From assembly GCF_030704535.1 (NCBI RefSeq), contig NC_081810.1, positions 930,501-994,500 on the forward strand: 64,000 nucleotides of DNA. The letters are read 5' to 3'. The notes beneath the pieces were generated by a model. That model saw only the letters and a list, made by a program, of their open reading frames with translations, searched no databases and was not told the DNA's origin. Made by a program: the position numbers and the translations under genes. Positions 35,967-48,094 of the stretch are shown in pieces (position 1 is the first letter of the stretch; each line of letters begins with the position of its first letter). Origin of the DNA: Vitis vinifera. Taxonomy: Eukaryota; Streptophyta; Magnoliopsida; Vitales; Vitaceae.

Positions 35967-36656
35967 TGTTAAGAAAAAATTTTGGATACAATGGAGAAGA
36001 GAAACACTCTCAAACACTCACTTTGAAACAATAAAGCTCTCAAAGTTACAAAATAAAAACAAGAAGAAGAAGAACACAAGAAAGGTTCAAACAAGTTCTT
36101 GGAACTTTGTCCAAAGACTCTATTTCCTCCCTCTTCTTGAAATCTTTAGGGAACTAAAGGAAATAGTCTTGGGATTGATCAAACCTTTTCACTTTTCTGC
36201 ATAAGATTTCAAAAAGAAGAAAAGTCATATATAGCACTCTTAGGGTTGAAAATGGTTACAAGGATGAGAAAAAACTCATTGTCTTCCTCAATCTCTTCAT
36301 CTTTGTAACATTCAAAAAAGAAATTAAATCATATGTTTAATTCACACATTAAACATAATTTAATCTCAAATGTGTAACTCTCTTACACTTAACCTCTTAA
36401 GTTTTATAAAGTTACAAAGATGAGAAGACTCATTGTCTTCCTTAACCTTTCAAGTTTTGTAACATTTCAAAACTTAATCATATGTGTAAATACCTCTTAA
36501 GTTTTGTAACATTCCAAAACTTAATCATGTGTTTAATTCACACATTAAAAGTGTAACCCTTCTTACACTTTATTTTCAAAAGTTATTTTTCAAAAGTGTA
36601 ACTCTTCTTACACTTTATTTTTAACCAACAATATATATATTTATATAAATATAACA
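35967..36656 (-). repeat. 5' LTR of copia element 2
   Basis: The 690-bp partner of 30765-31453 is followed by the ATGCA duplication. Confidence 0.88.
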
Positions 36657-37224
36657 ATGCAGTCGTCACTTTCACCATACATGTGAATCTTTCATCTTCA
36701 CCGTTTCCATCATTCCCATGCAAATAGGATGCCATATACTTGGCCACCCACGACACGTTCTATCTCTCTCTACCCTTATACCCTTCTTCGTATACTCTCT
36801 TTCTCTCTCTACCCCGCATGCCTCTTCATACCCATAAACCCATTTCATCTTTCATTCATTATGCTTTCTCTCACTACACCGCGTTCCATGCATACCGTCA
36901 TTTCTTCTTAAAAACGTTACCAAACCCCTTTCTTTTCACTATTCGGTGCATATTCCCCCATGCATGGCCACCTTAGCCTTCGTACCCATGCCATCTTCCA
37001 TGCTCGCCAACCTATTTTTCTCTCCAAACTTGGGTTTTTGTGTGTTGAACGTCTCTTTTTGGGCTACCATAGGCTGTAGTGTAGAATGAGTTTTCGTGGA
37101 GATGTTTTATCGGGTCTCATTGGAGTGCAAGAGAATGGTCTCTGGGTTGTTTATTATGCATGTGCTGAGGCTTAAGGGACCATGCTGATGGTCTGGGCTT
37201 GTGATGGAGCTGAAGGCTTGTGGA

Positions 37225-37400
37225 CTTAGCTTTTAGTTTTTTTTATGAATGGACATGGGCTTGATGGAGATGGAGCTCAAGGCTTCTTTTAATGAATGGA
37301 CATGGGCTTGATGGAGATGGAGCCCAAGGCTTCTTTTAATGAATGGACATGGGCTTGATGGAGATGGAGCCCAAGGTATTTTTAATTGAATGGACGTGGG
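37225..37400 (+). repeat. 47-bp tandem repeat in element 3
   Basis: There are about three copies of a 47-bp unit beginning AATGAATGGACATGGGCTTG and ending GGCTTCTTTT, the first and last partial or diverged. Confidence 0.8.
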
Positions 37401-37454
37401 CTTGGGCTTATGGATTGGGCTTATGAGAGAGATGGAACCCAAAGCCCTTTCAAA

Positions 37455-37521
37455 ACCTTATTATCACTATTGTTATTATTATTTTAAATCTTATTATTAT
37501 TATTATTAATTCAACTTTTAA

Positions 37522-37552
<31 letters not shown>

Positions 37553-37714
37553 CAACTTTTAAAAATTATTATCATTATTATTATTAATTCAACTTTTGAA
37601 ATATTATTATTATTATTATTAATTCAACTTTTAAAATATTATTATTATCATTATTATTAACTCAACTTTTAAAATATTATTCTTATTATTGCTATTAATG
37701 CAACTTCCAAAACC

Positions 37715-37758
<44 letters not shown>

Positions 37759-37842
37759 TCAAAATCTTATTATTATTGTTATTATTAATTCAACTTTTAA
37801 AATATTATTCTTATTATTGCTATTAGTGCAACTTTCAAAACC

Positions 37843-37881
<39 letters not shown>

Positions 37882-37929
37882 GTATTTCAAAATCTTATTA
37901 TTCTTATTTTTTGTTAATTCAACTTTTAA

Positions 37930-37960
<31 letters not shown>

Positions 37961-38018
37961 CAACTTTTAAAATATTGTTATTATTATTGCTATTAATTCA
38001 ACATTCAAAATTTTGTTA

Positions 38019-38055
<37 letters not shown>

Positions 38056-38130
38056 AAATCTATATTCTCGCAGTTCAATTTCCTAAAGTTCATTCCTTAT
38101 TATTATTATTATTACAAATTCAACTTTCAA
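37455..38130. repeat. Compound (TTA)n microsatellite array in element 3
   Basis: TTA runs are interrupted by AATTCAACTTTTAAAATA spacers. This is the complement of the array type in element 1, as expected from the opposite orientation of the two elements. Confidence 0.85.
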
Positions 38131-38473
38131 AACCCATGTTCTCGCAGATCAATTTCCTAAAGTTCGCTTCTCATTTTCTTTAAGAAATTTCAATTTAATT
38201 ACTGGAGCTCTAATCTTTTAAATTTAATTCCAAATACTACAATTTTCAAATAAACTCCAAGAATCCAGTTTTCACTCGAATAGTTTTAATCTCGCTTTAG
38301 TTCCTAAACAATCTTCTGATCTTCTTGAGTTTACATAAGCAATAATAATTTCTTCATAATTCTAAAACACGGAATTTGTGAGACTAGTTCGTGAATAATA
38401 AATTGGGCTTTGGTGGGGGACCCTATGTTTGATCCCTATTGATTGTCAACTGTTGTGCTTAATATATTTTACT

Positions 38474-41400
38474 CATGGATTGAAAAATCGGAAAATGTCG
38501 TCGATATTTCGGAGAAATATCGGTTATCGGGCGGCATCGAAACGATAATCGGCACCGATTATCGATCGACGGAAAAATCGACCAAAAATCGGCAAAATCG
38601 CCGATATATCGGCGAAATATCGGTGGAGGACCGAAAAATCGGCGAAACATCGGCGAGTGGAGCCACGCGCGGCGAAGACGGCAGAGGACAGGAAAAAATC
38701 GGCGATTAATCGGTAAAATCGACGATTTATCGCCGATTTTTTGCCGATAAAATCGCGATAAATCGGCGATTTTTTGAAAATATCGACGATTTTTTGAAGA
38801 TTCCCTGTTTTTGATCTGACGGCCAATTTTGAATTTTTGAGGATCTGATGGCCCAGATTTCACCCGTGTATGTAAAGGCCTCCAACGGTCAGATTTGTGA
38901 TCCAATGGTGGAAAATCAATCTTGACTTTATCCAAGGGCTATGGAGTGTTTCCAACGGTTATATGAAGATCTAATGGTGAAATTTGAACCAAATTTTGAT
39001 CCAACGGTTAAAATTAATTTATAACGGCTAGTTTGGCCATCCAACGGCTAGTTTGACCAAAAAAATTCCTATAAATACCCACATTCCATTTCATTTCATA
39101 CATCAAAATTCTTATATGATCTAGCAAAATTTTTTTATTTTGAAAATTTGGTGGTGAAGGGGATTAACTCCAAGTCAAGGCTAATTAAGGTATGTCTTAC
39201 CTTTCATAAAATTTATTTTATTATGCATAATTCAATTTTATTTGTTATATATAGTTTAATTGATATTTTCTAATTCATATGGAAATGTAATTGTAATGTT
39301 TATCTATTTCATATATGCATAATTCAATTTTAATTTTTATTAGTAATGATTCTTATCAATTTCATGAATATGCAAATTTAATTTATTTTAATTTAATTTA
39401 ATTCTTATCAAAATTTTATTGTAATGTTTATCTATTTCATATATGCATAATTCATTTTTAATTTTAATTTTTATTAGTAGTGATTCTTATCAATTTCATG
39501 AATATGCAAATTTAATTTATTTAATTCTTATCAAAATTTTATTGTAATGTTTATCTATTTCATATATGCATAATTCAATTTTAATTTCAATTTTTATTAG
39601 TTCTTATCAATTTCATGCATATTAAATTTCTTACATGTTTTATCTTTAATAATTTTAAATTTGATATTAGTTTCATAATTCAATTTTAGAAAATGGCTAG
39701 TGAAAGCGATACCATGGGTCGAGATCCTTGTTGGAAATATTGTACACCTATGGAAGGGAACAAAAATGGAACAATATGCAATTACTGTGGGTTGGCAATA
39801 AAGAGTGGTGGGATTACTCGTTTTAAATTTCACCTATCACATACAGACCCTAATTCAAATACAAAAAAGTGTCCTAACGTGCCTCCAGAAGTGAAACAAG
39901 AAATAAGACGACTTATAGAGCAAAGAAATAAGACAAAAGCGAAGAAAGCTGTTGATATAGAAGAGATTCGAGCAGAACTGCGAGACACAATGGGAAGAAG
40001 ACATAGGCATTTAATTGATGAGGACGATGAGGAGAACCTTGGTGGTGATGGTGGTGGTGATGGTGGTGGTGGTGGTGGTGGTGGTGGTGATGATGATGAT
40101 GATGGAGATGATGATGTGTATATGTATCCGGCTGACATGCACCCTGATGAGCGACATGCTTATAGAGAGGCGGTTCGAGCATCAAAAGCTGCTGAATGGA
40201 ATCGACAACAACAAGAACATTTTATAAAAGGCAAAAGAAAAACAGGTATAATATTAATTTGAATTATTACTGTTTCTTATCAACTTTATCAATAATATTA
40301 AATTAACATATATGTTTAATTTTAATAATTATAATAGGCGAGTCTTCACATCCAACCAATCCAACAACAAGGCAAATGCGAAAATCGCAAAGTGTTCGAT
40401 ATTCAGATGCATCACTGCCTGATGCACCCTCATTGTACAAATCTTCAGCAGCAAGACAGAAAACTGTGAAAAATCTTTTCAAAGGTGGTGCCATCAAGGA
40501 AACCATGGGACGTTTGATCAGTAAGTTCTTCATATATGAGAGTGTTCCGCCAAGTAAAGCAGACTCTCACCACTTCAAGAACATGATTGTTGGTGCACAA
40601 CAAGCAGGTAATTACTATAATTTTAAAAGTTGTATTTATTTGAACAATATCATTACTATTTATATAGTATGATTGACACAAATGTTCTTATATGTTTTAA
40701 TTATATATGGATGGTAGGTATGGGTATAGAACCGCCGTCTCCTTATGAAATCAAACACAAGTATTTGGATATGGAGTACAAAGACATGGAAGCTTATGTC
40801 AATATTCAAAGAGAAAAGTGGAAGACTTATGGATGCACGATTATGTCTGACGGATGGACTGGGCCCACGAAATTAAGCATAATTAATTTCATGGTATATT
40901 CAAAAGGTAGCACAATCTTCCTCAAATCCGTTGATGCATCAAATAATATAAAGGACAACAAATACATATATGGTTTGTTGAAGGATGTGATCAAGGAAGT
41001 TGGCAAACAAAATGTGGTCCAAATAGTTACAGATAATGGGTCGGCATTCGTGAAGGCGGGGAAGTTGTTAATGAAGAAATACAATCTTTATTGGACTCCG
41101 TGTGCAGCACATTGCATCGACTTAATGTTCGAAGACATCGGTAAAAGGACGAGTGTTGCAGATCTGATTACAAAGGCTCGAAAGATAACCAACTTCATTT
41201 ATAACCATAGTTGGTTGCTTGCACAGATGCGGAAGGTGTGTGGTGGAGACATAGTTCGTCCTGGAGCAACAAGATTTGCAACCAATTATATAGCCCTTGA
41301 CAGTCTTTTGAAAAAGAAAGCAAACTTGAAGAAAGTGTTTATCAGTGATGAATGGGCACAACACAACTTAAGTCGCACATTAATCGGCAAAGAGGTTGAA

Positions 41401-43721
41401 TCACTTATGTTTGACCATGCGTACTGGGAAAGAGTGGGAAAGTTAGTGTCAATATATGAGGCGCTATACACAGTTCTTCGCATTGTTGATTCAGAAGTTG
41501 TTCCTACAATGCCATTTGTGTACGAATTGATTCGAGTTATGAAAGAGAACCTCATTCGACTTAATGCTAAAGAATGGGTGTTAGAAATAATTGCAGATCG
41601 TTGGGATAGAACTCTTAAACATCCTCTTCATGCAGCAGGTAAGTATTATTCATCTTTGAAATTTATTGGTATTTAATATGTTTCTTTCATAACATTCTAA
41701 TTTTACATTTCTACTTTACTATTGTAGCATTCTTTCTTAATCCAAGATTTCAATATAAACGTGGAGTTGGTACTGATCCTGATCTACTTCAAGCTGTTCA
41801 TGAAGTCTTTGCGAAATTAGATCCTACATCAGAAGGTCTTAGTCAATTTGGAAATGAGGTAAATTATTAGAGTTATAATATAAATTAAATAATTGAATTT
41901 CATTTACTCAACTTTTTCACTTTCAATTATTTAATATGTAGATTATACTATTCCGAGATGCAAAAAGAGGATTCGGTGATCGAGCAGCGATTGCTTCGAG
42001 GTCAGAAATGGTTCCCGATGAGTATTATTTGTGAAATAATAATTCATTTCATTAGCATATTATTGTAACTTTCCAATATAAGTATTGATATCATTTATTT
42101 GGTTGTAGCTGAATGGTGGTTCATGTATGGACATCACGCTCCTACATTAAGAAGGTTGGCCATCAAGGTTTTATCGCAAACTGCATCATCTTCAGCTTGT
42201 GAGAGAAATTGGAGCACGTTTGCCTTAATTCATACAAAACAAAGAAATCGGCTTGCTTACCCAATGCTCCAACAATTAGTTTTCTGTTATTATAACATGA
42301 AACTAAAGATACGTGACATGGAAGCAGAACAAGACAAAGTTGCAGAGAAAGATTACCTCGATTTACTTGACATTGCAACTGAGGTTGGTGAAGAAGAAGA
42401 TAACCAATTGTTTCAATGGGTTAGACCTCTTCATTTAGATGATGAAGATGGAAATCCCGACCCACGAATTGCCGCACATGTCCGAGAAGCAGGTGTTGAT
42501 GTTGATCGAGTGTTATCCGAAGAAGTTCATACTGATAGTTTCAGCCAAGACACGAGAGATTCATTTCAACAAGGAATTTTTCAGCCGGCAGTCACTTCTC
42601 GACCTTCTTTTGACTCCACGAGTGTTGAACATAGTAGTAGACCTAGTGCTACTGGTACTTCCGCTTCCGGTTATGATGGTTCAAGAGGAGAGGGGACCAA
42701 TGATGGTAGCGACCCTGGAAATGATGAAGGGGATGTTAGACAACAACAACAAAGTGGACAACCATTGGCATTTACTTGTGAAGATGATTTCACACATTGT
42801 ACTCAAGATGAAGACCACGGCTCTAGAAGAGCCAGTCCAGGTGTTGGAGCCATTGGAAAGCCATATAGAGGAAGACAACGAAGGATGATGCCATACAACG
42901 AGGACTCATTGTCGGCCAGTTTTGAGTCGATGAGTGTAGAGACTCAATTCAGTGATTCATCAAACGAAGCCAACATTTATGCCCCTTATGCAATGAGTTA
43001 TGGTCAGCCTCCTCAAAATCTTTCAAGTTCCACTGATGAAGAGTATGAAAGGTATAACTATCCTTCTTCCACACAAATGCCATACTACCTTCCACATCAG
43101 CTGCAACAACAAGGATTTCAAACGAGCACATGGGAAAACCCTGGATTTCCTATCCATGGACAAGTTATTGGTAGGACTCAAGAAATTTATGCATGGCATG
43201 TTCGTACATACAATCAATACTATCGAAACTCCATGTCCTGGTATGAATATTGTCTTCAACAAGATGGGCTCCCTTCATCTAACAATAACAATATGATGGA
43301 ACCACATCGATCTTCATTTTGGTATTAAGGACCATTGCAATGTCATATGTATTATGTTTATGTGTAAATTGTTTTCATTTAATAAAATCAAATATTTCTT
43401 AACTCAATTCTAACTTTCTAAGTGTACAATTCCAAATTTCATATTTTTTATTCTTAAAATCAAAGTATCGTAAACTATTTACCGATATTTTTTTCTTTGA
43501 CCATATTTATGTCAATTACACTTATAAAATAACTTTAACATGCATATTCTTGTTTATTTTATCATTCTTTGGCTTTTTTTAAGCATTCCCATCAATTTTG
43601 GATAATTTTTGTCTCACCGATATTTGATGAAAAATATCCACCGATATTTCTCCGATATTTCCGATATATCCGTAAAATCCAAGTACCGATATATCCGTGT
43701 TTACCGATATTTCAATCCTTG
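38474..43721 (+). mobile_element. hAT superfamily DNA transposon nested in element 3
   Basis: The element is 5,248 bp with a perfect 8-bp target duplication ATTTTACT (38466-38473 and 43722-43729), the hallmark size for hAT. The inverted ends are CATGGATTGAAAAATCGG and, reversed, CAAGGATTGAAATATCGG. Both subterminal regions (about 38490-38790 and 43590-43715) are packed with ATCGG and CGATATATCGG motifs in both orientations, as expected for transposase-binding sites. It encodes one six-exon transposase on the plus strand. The near-intact frame and clean ends point to a fairly recent insertion, but see the transposase entry for a lost splice donor. Confidence 0.92.
39693..43328 (+). CDS. hAT transposase (BED finger, DUF659, hAT dimerisation), splice-donor mutant
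   Basis: Six coding exons are inferred from GT-AG sites with consistent phase: 39693-40245, 40338-40607, 40718-41638, 41728-41858, 41942-42017 and 42109-43328, giving about 1,056 aa. Exon 1 has a BED-type finger (Cys29, Cys32, His47, His50) and an Asp/Gly-rich linker. Exon 3 carries DUF659 with SDGWTGP and VTDNGSAF, where the catalytic aspartates are expected. Exon 6 has the dimerisation region ASSSACERNWSTF with the catalytic Glu and Trp, then an unusually long polar tail of about 300 residues. The fifth intron should start after 42017, but the sequence there reads ATGAGT where GTGAGT is expected. That single change would block normal splicing and stop translation before the dimerisation domain, so this copy is probably not autonomous, although every exon is open. 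Confidence 0.85.
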
Positions 43722-44245
43722 ATTTTACTTGATCTTCATTTTGCACTCCGATATGCATGAGCTATAATTTGTATTCGTTAATTGTATACTAATCTCATTC
43801 CTTGATAGCGCATTGTGGCTCGTGGCCCAGATACGCATACACTCTCATTCTGATACTTCACTATACATGTTCCGATTCTCATATGTGCATGATCATTTAG
43901 GATATTCATTGATTTACTCATCAATTGCCACATCAGCTTCATTTTATTAGTAAAGACCCAACTTTAGGGGCTTAGAGGGGTGCTACGGTCTTTACCGTAC
44001 CTTCCCGATGAGTAACTTAACCCCCAAACCCGATCCGGTTTTTTCGTAGATCACCTTTTCCAAAACCAGGAGTTACACTTAGGGTTTTCTTTTTTATTTT
44101 GTTTACCCTTTTAAAAATAAAATGAAAATAAGTGGCGACTCCAAGTCATTTTTTTTAATCAATAAATAGCATTTTTTCGAAAATAAAAATCGAGCTCGCC
44201 ATCGAGTGGGAAACGCATGAGCCGAAATACGGGGTCCACAAAATG

Positions 44246-45294
44246 TTTTCCAACTTTATTTGACAAAGGATAACTTGCTAGATAGTCTTTTATTTATTTA
44301 TTTTATCTCTTTTTTTTCTTATTTGTTCATAGACTCCCTCTCCTCTCGTATGAATATTTTTGGACAAATTTTGAAAAGATAAGGTTTTACGATAAGTCAA
44401 GTAATTTAAAATTTCATAAAATTCAATTTTTTTTCTGGAATTTTTCTAGAATTTTTGGATAAAAAATGCTTCTAAAAGCCTTTTATGGCATGGTATGTGT
44501 GGGGTCCACTGGCCACAATTTTTTTTGCACGTCTGATACATGTCATTTCCCAGGCGGCCCTTAACAAGTGTTGAGAATTTTTCCAAAATATTATGGGCAT
44601 TATTTTAATTTTTTAAATGATTTTTTTAATTCGTTGAAATTAAATATTGACCATTTCTAGAAAAAGAATCCATGTAAAATTGTCCAAATATTTAAGGAAA
44701 AATCTATGAGTATTTTGAGTTGTTGAATAAATTATGATTATGATTCAAGTATGAAAATTATAAATAAAAAAAAAAAATTGTGGGAAAAATATGAAATAAT
44801 TCCTATTGAATTTTTTGTGCAAAATTTAATAACATTAATGATAAATTTATGTGAACAAGAGATGATTAAGAACTACTTGTTCTTAATCTTGAAGTCTACC
44901 AAAATTGGTGCAAGGCATAATGACTGAATCAAACAATCTGAGGAGTATCAAACTACTAAAGAAAAGTTCAATGGGGCTTTCCCTCAATCTTAAATTTGAT
45001 TCCTACAAGATACTATCAAATCAATTAATGAAGAAATATCTTAAAACTATATCAACTAAAAATAATTGGAACTAACTTCATTGATGAGAAATGGGAGAGT
45101 GAGGAGCAAGCATATGCCCCTCCTCGGCATGCGTTGGCTTCCACCAATGTTGGTGAGCAACAAGTCTAAGTTGACTCATGGGAACGTATAATGTTGAATA
45201 TATCACACAATAAGAAGTCATTAAAGCAAGTGGCTCTCATGAACTTATTGACTTTAAGCACGATAACTTCTAGAAGCTTCCCAAAAAGGAAAGA
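44246..45294. other. Intergenic, AT-rich
   Basis: No gene or mobile-element end is recognised in this stretch. Confidence 0.4.
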
Positions 45295-45299
45295 ATGAG

Positions 45300-45680
45300 G
45301 GAAGATTTGTACAAGAGATTTGGCCTTAAGTGCAACAATTTCAAGAGAACTTTCCAAAAAGGAAGGAATGGGGGACCTATGCTTGATAAAGGAAAAACCA
45401 TCAAGTGCAAGGGATTTGGTCTTAAGCATAATAACTTTATAAGAGTTTCCCAAAAAGGAAAGAATGGGAAAGGTTTTGTGCAAAGGATTTGGCGTTAAGT
45501 GCAACAACTTCAAGAAAGCTCATCAAAAAGAAAAGAATGGGAGACCTAGGCTTGATAAAGGAAAAACCATCGTATACTACAAGGGATTTGGCCATAAGCA
45601 TAACAATTTCAAGAGAGTTTCCCAAAAGGAAAAGAATGGGGGATTTATGTCTCATAAGGGAAAAACCATCAATCACAAAT
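45300..45680 (+). repeat. Tandem repeat of about 171 bp, two copies of a two-part unit
   Basis: The core GATTTGGCCTTAAG-like sequence recurs at about 45315, 45413, 45486 and 45583, giving alternating spacings of about 98, 73 and 97 bp, so the true period is about 171 bp made of two related halves. Each half includes AAGAATGGG and GGAAAAACCATC. Short frames stay open on both strands (for example FGLKCNNFKRTFQKGRNG on plus), as follows from a repeat unit whose length is divisible by three. I do not call it a gene. Confidence 0.7.
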
Positions 45681-45689
45681 GAGGAATGA

Positions 45690-48094
45690 AAACCAAGATG
45701 ATAAATATTCCACATGTATAAATCTATGGACTAATTTTACTAAATTCCTTTTCTTTTGCCTTCCCAATTTCTTTTTCTTTGGTTGGAGGAAAAGCTTTCT
45801 TATTGTATTTGATTGAATCAATTAATAATGAGAAACTAAAGGCTAATCTTAAAAGAGAAAACACTCAAGAGAAGGGGTGAATTGAGATTTTTAAAAAAAA
45901 ATTACACAACAAATTTAAACACAAGAGAAGCAAATAAAAAGAGATAAGGTTAGAGAAATCAAACTCAGGTTTTATAATGGTTCGACACTTCTTTACTTAC
46001 ATCCACTCTCTTCAAGCTCCTAACTGAGTGAGGGTTCCACTAACTTGAAACTTCAACCAAGTTTTTAATCACCTTTACACTTGAATTTCGGATCCAATTG
46101 ACTCTTACACAATCTCTTCAAGTCTCAACTCACTTGAAGGTTTTATCACTCAAAAAAAAAAAAAAATTTAAGTCTCTCAACCTAGCTCAACAATGGAATA
46201 CAACTCAAGGCTATGATGAATCATAAAGGTGCACTAAAGAATATGCAAATAGAGATTTAATGCACTAAGAAAATAATGAGAGCTTTTAAGGTAAGAACAA
46301 GTAAGTAAACAAATAAATGCAGGTGTTCTCTTGCTCATAAATGAAGTAAAACTCTCTATTTATAGGTTTCTAACTTCGGGAGCCTAAAAACCAAAAAGCA
46401 GCCTCGACAGGTTGAGTTGGGGGTCGACCGGTTCACTAGCCATTTGAGCATTTAATACTTGGCAGGTGACCGTTACCCTCAACTGGGAAAGCAAATTCCT
46501 CGATCGAGAAAGAAAATGTACTAGAAGAGAGTGTTTTTTGCACCTCTTGACTGGACTTCGACCGAGAAGGAGTAATCGGTCGATTGGTACCCTAGCCGGT
46601 TGAGCCGTTTTGGCCAATACCTTGAGCGATTCATCATTTTTGACCCGAAAACTTATCTTTTTCTGGTCTTTTTGCTTCTAGCACTTAGGCAAGATCTTTA
46701 GGTAAAATTATATGTCAATTTTGAAACGTTTTGCCTAAGGTTCATTTGATATATCTTGGATTTTAATGGAAATGTAACTTTAAAGCATAAGCGCCCTCAT
46801 GGATTCATCTTACATATATTTCCTATGATTAAAAATCTTTCAAAAATTTTGATCTTGCATTCTTTAGGTTCTTTAATGAATTGCCAAACTAACACCTGAA
46901 ATTATTTATAATTCAAACTAGTTAGTAACTTAACCATGATTTGTTATCATCAAAACATGATTAGGAGAACCCTTGGGCTAATAAATAATATAAGATTTTA
47001 TTATTTTATGACTTAACATTTAAGGGAAAAAAAAAGATAGAAATTAAAGAAATAATAACAATATACTAAAATTGGAAGTTTTAGAGATTTTTATTTTGTT
47101 ATAAAAAAAATGAAAAAAAAAAAAAAAAAGAGTGCACATTGAGTATTTAACCATAATCACCTTATTTGCTTCAAATTTCATTATCGTAATAGCTCCAAAC
47201 TTAACCATAATTAATCACCACATTTAAACAATATAAACTCATATAGGATTAAGGTCATATTTAGTACTTGAGAACGTTTTGATTTGATTTTTTTACGTTT
47301 AAATCACTTAATTTTTGTTATTATATGTGTTTTATTTTTTCGGGTTTTTAATTAATATATTATTGTAATTATTCTCCTTTCTTTTTCTTTTCTTTTTTTG
47401 GTTTTTGGGATTCTATTTGTAATTTTTTTTATTTGTATTAATGATAATGCTAGAAAATTAAATCAAATGAGGAATTCTTATTCTTCCATATTTTTATAGA
47501 CCATAATATTAAGAAATTAAATTAAATAGAAAATTCTTATTTTTTCTATATTTATATTGATGAAACAATTAATTTAGTATCAATATTCTTCATAAAAATA
47601 TGATCTAAATGAACTTTCAATTCTTTGTTTGGATGGACTAAAAATGTAAAATTAGAATGATGATTTACTTTCATTTCAATATTAGGTAACAATTAGAATA
47701 TGAATGAAAAAATTTGACAATTATGCTTTTATACATAATTTAAAATATTTTTTTTTTATTTTAGAAAACATATAGTCTAAAAATTTTCATTTTACTAAAT
47801 AATAAGATTAAAAAAATAATATTTATAAAATGATACTTTTAAGATATTAATATTATATATCATTTTTTATACTAAAGGAATCAAAATATTTTATTCGATA
47901 TTATTTTTTAGTTTTATTTAAAATATCCAAATATATGAATAAATAAATGTTGTTACAATTCAAAAATAGTTTCATCCCAAATACTTCCACTCTTAAAATA
48001 TCTTCTTTGTTGGTTCAAAACGGTGTCGTTCCAAGCCCTTATGCAATTTTTTCTGCTCCTCAGCGGGCTGTCTCCCATCCTGAGAATCTCAGAA
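45690..48094. other. Intergenic; unclassified dispersed repeat at about 45830-46980
   Basis: About 45850-46980 has the look of a dispersed plant repeat (a GAAGGGGTGAATTGAGATTT start, a TTTTATAATGGTTCGACAC motif, and a TTGTTATCATCAAAACATGA end), but no ends or target duplication were found. Low-complexity AT sequence fills 46990-47940. No gene is seen before the start of the PLAT-like gene. Confidence 0.4.

Larger units (their letters stand above)
30765..36656 (-). mobile_element. Ty1/copia retrotransposon nested in element 3
   Basis: The LTRs are 30765-31453 and 35967-36656 (about 690 bp), beginning TGTTA and ending TATAACA, with a perfect 5-bp duplication ATGCA at 30760-30764 and 36657-36661. 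The polypurine tract AAGTGGGGGAT abuts the 3' LTR at 31454. In minus-strand order the parts are gag, CCHC knuckle (CFVCGKPGHYARECRYR), protease region, GAG-pre-integrase (LWHNRLAHVG), integrase (DYSRFTSVFLLKNKS), reverse transcriptase with the YVDD box (VCLYVDDMLILSDD) and RNase H (HCDSQATLARA). The reading frame is interrupted in about three or more places, so the copy is broken. I recognise no primer-binding site next to the 5' LTR. The LTRs are about 98-99% alike over most of their length, suggesting an age of about one million years or less. The PPT style suggests a Tork-like lineage, uncertain. Confidence 0.9.
30287..44240 (+). mobile_element. Large solo-LTR-like element 3 (TGTAGACCCC family), with nested copia and hAT
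   Basis: The element starts TGTAGACCCCCGGAGG at 30287 and ends ACGGGGTCCACA at 44240, with a perfect 5-bp duplication AAATG at 30282-30286 and 44241-44245. Without the nested copia and hAT and their duplications it is about 2.8 kb. The end region about 43920-44240 matches elements 1 and 2. The order of insertion is clear: this element first, then the copia at 30765 and the hAT at 38474, independently of each other. No captured gene was recognised in this copy. Confidence 0.75.

Noticed and set aside
39830-40227. His-, Pro- or Met-rich open frames overlapping the hAT transposase exon 1
   Set aside because: They are shadow frames of the GGTGGTGATGAT repeat that encodes the Gly/Asp linker.
45166-45715. 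Minus-strand frames over the 171-bp repeat as a gene
   Set aside because: Both strands are open because of the repeat period; there is no start context, domain or splice structure.
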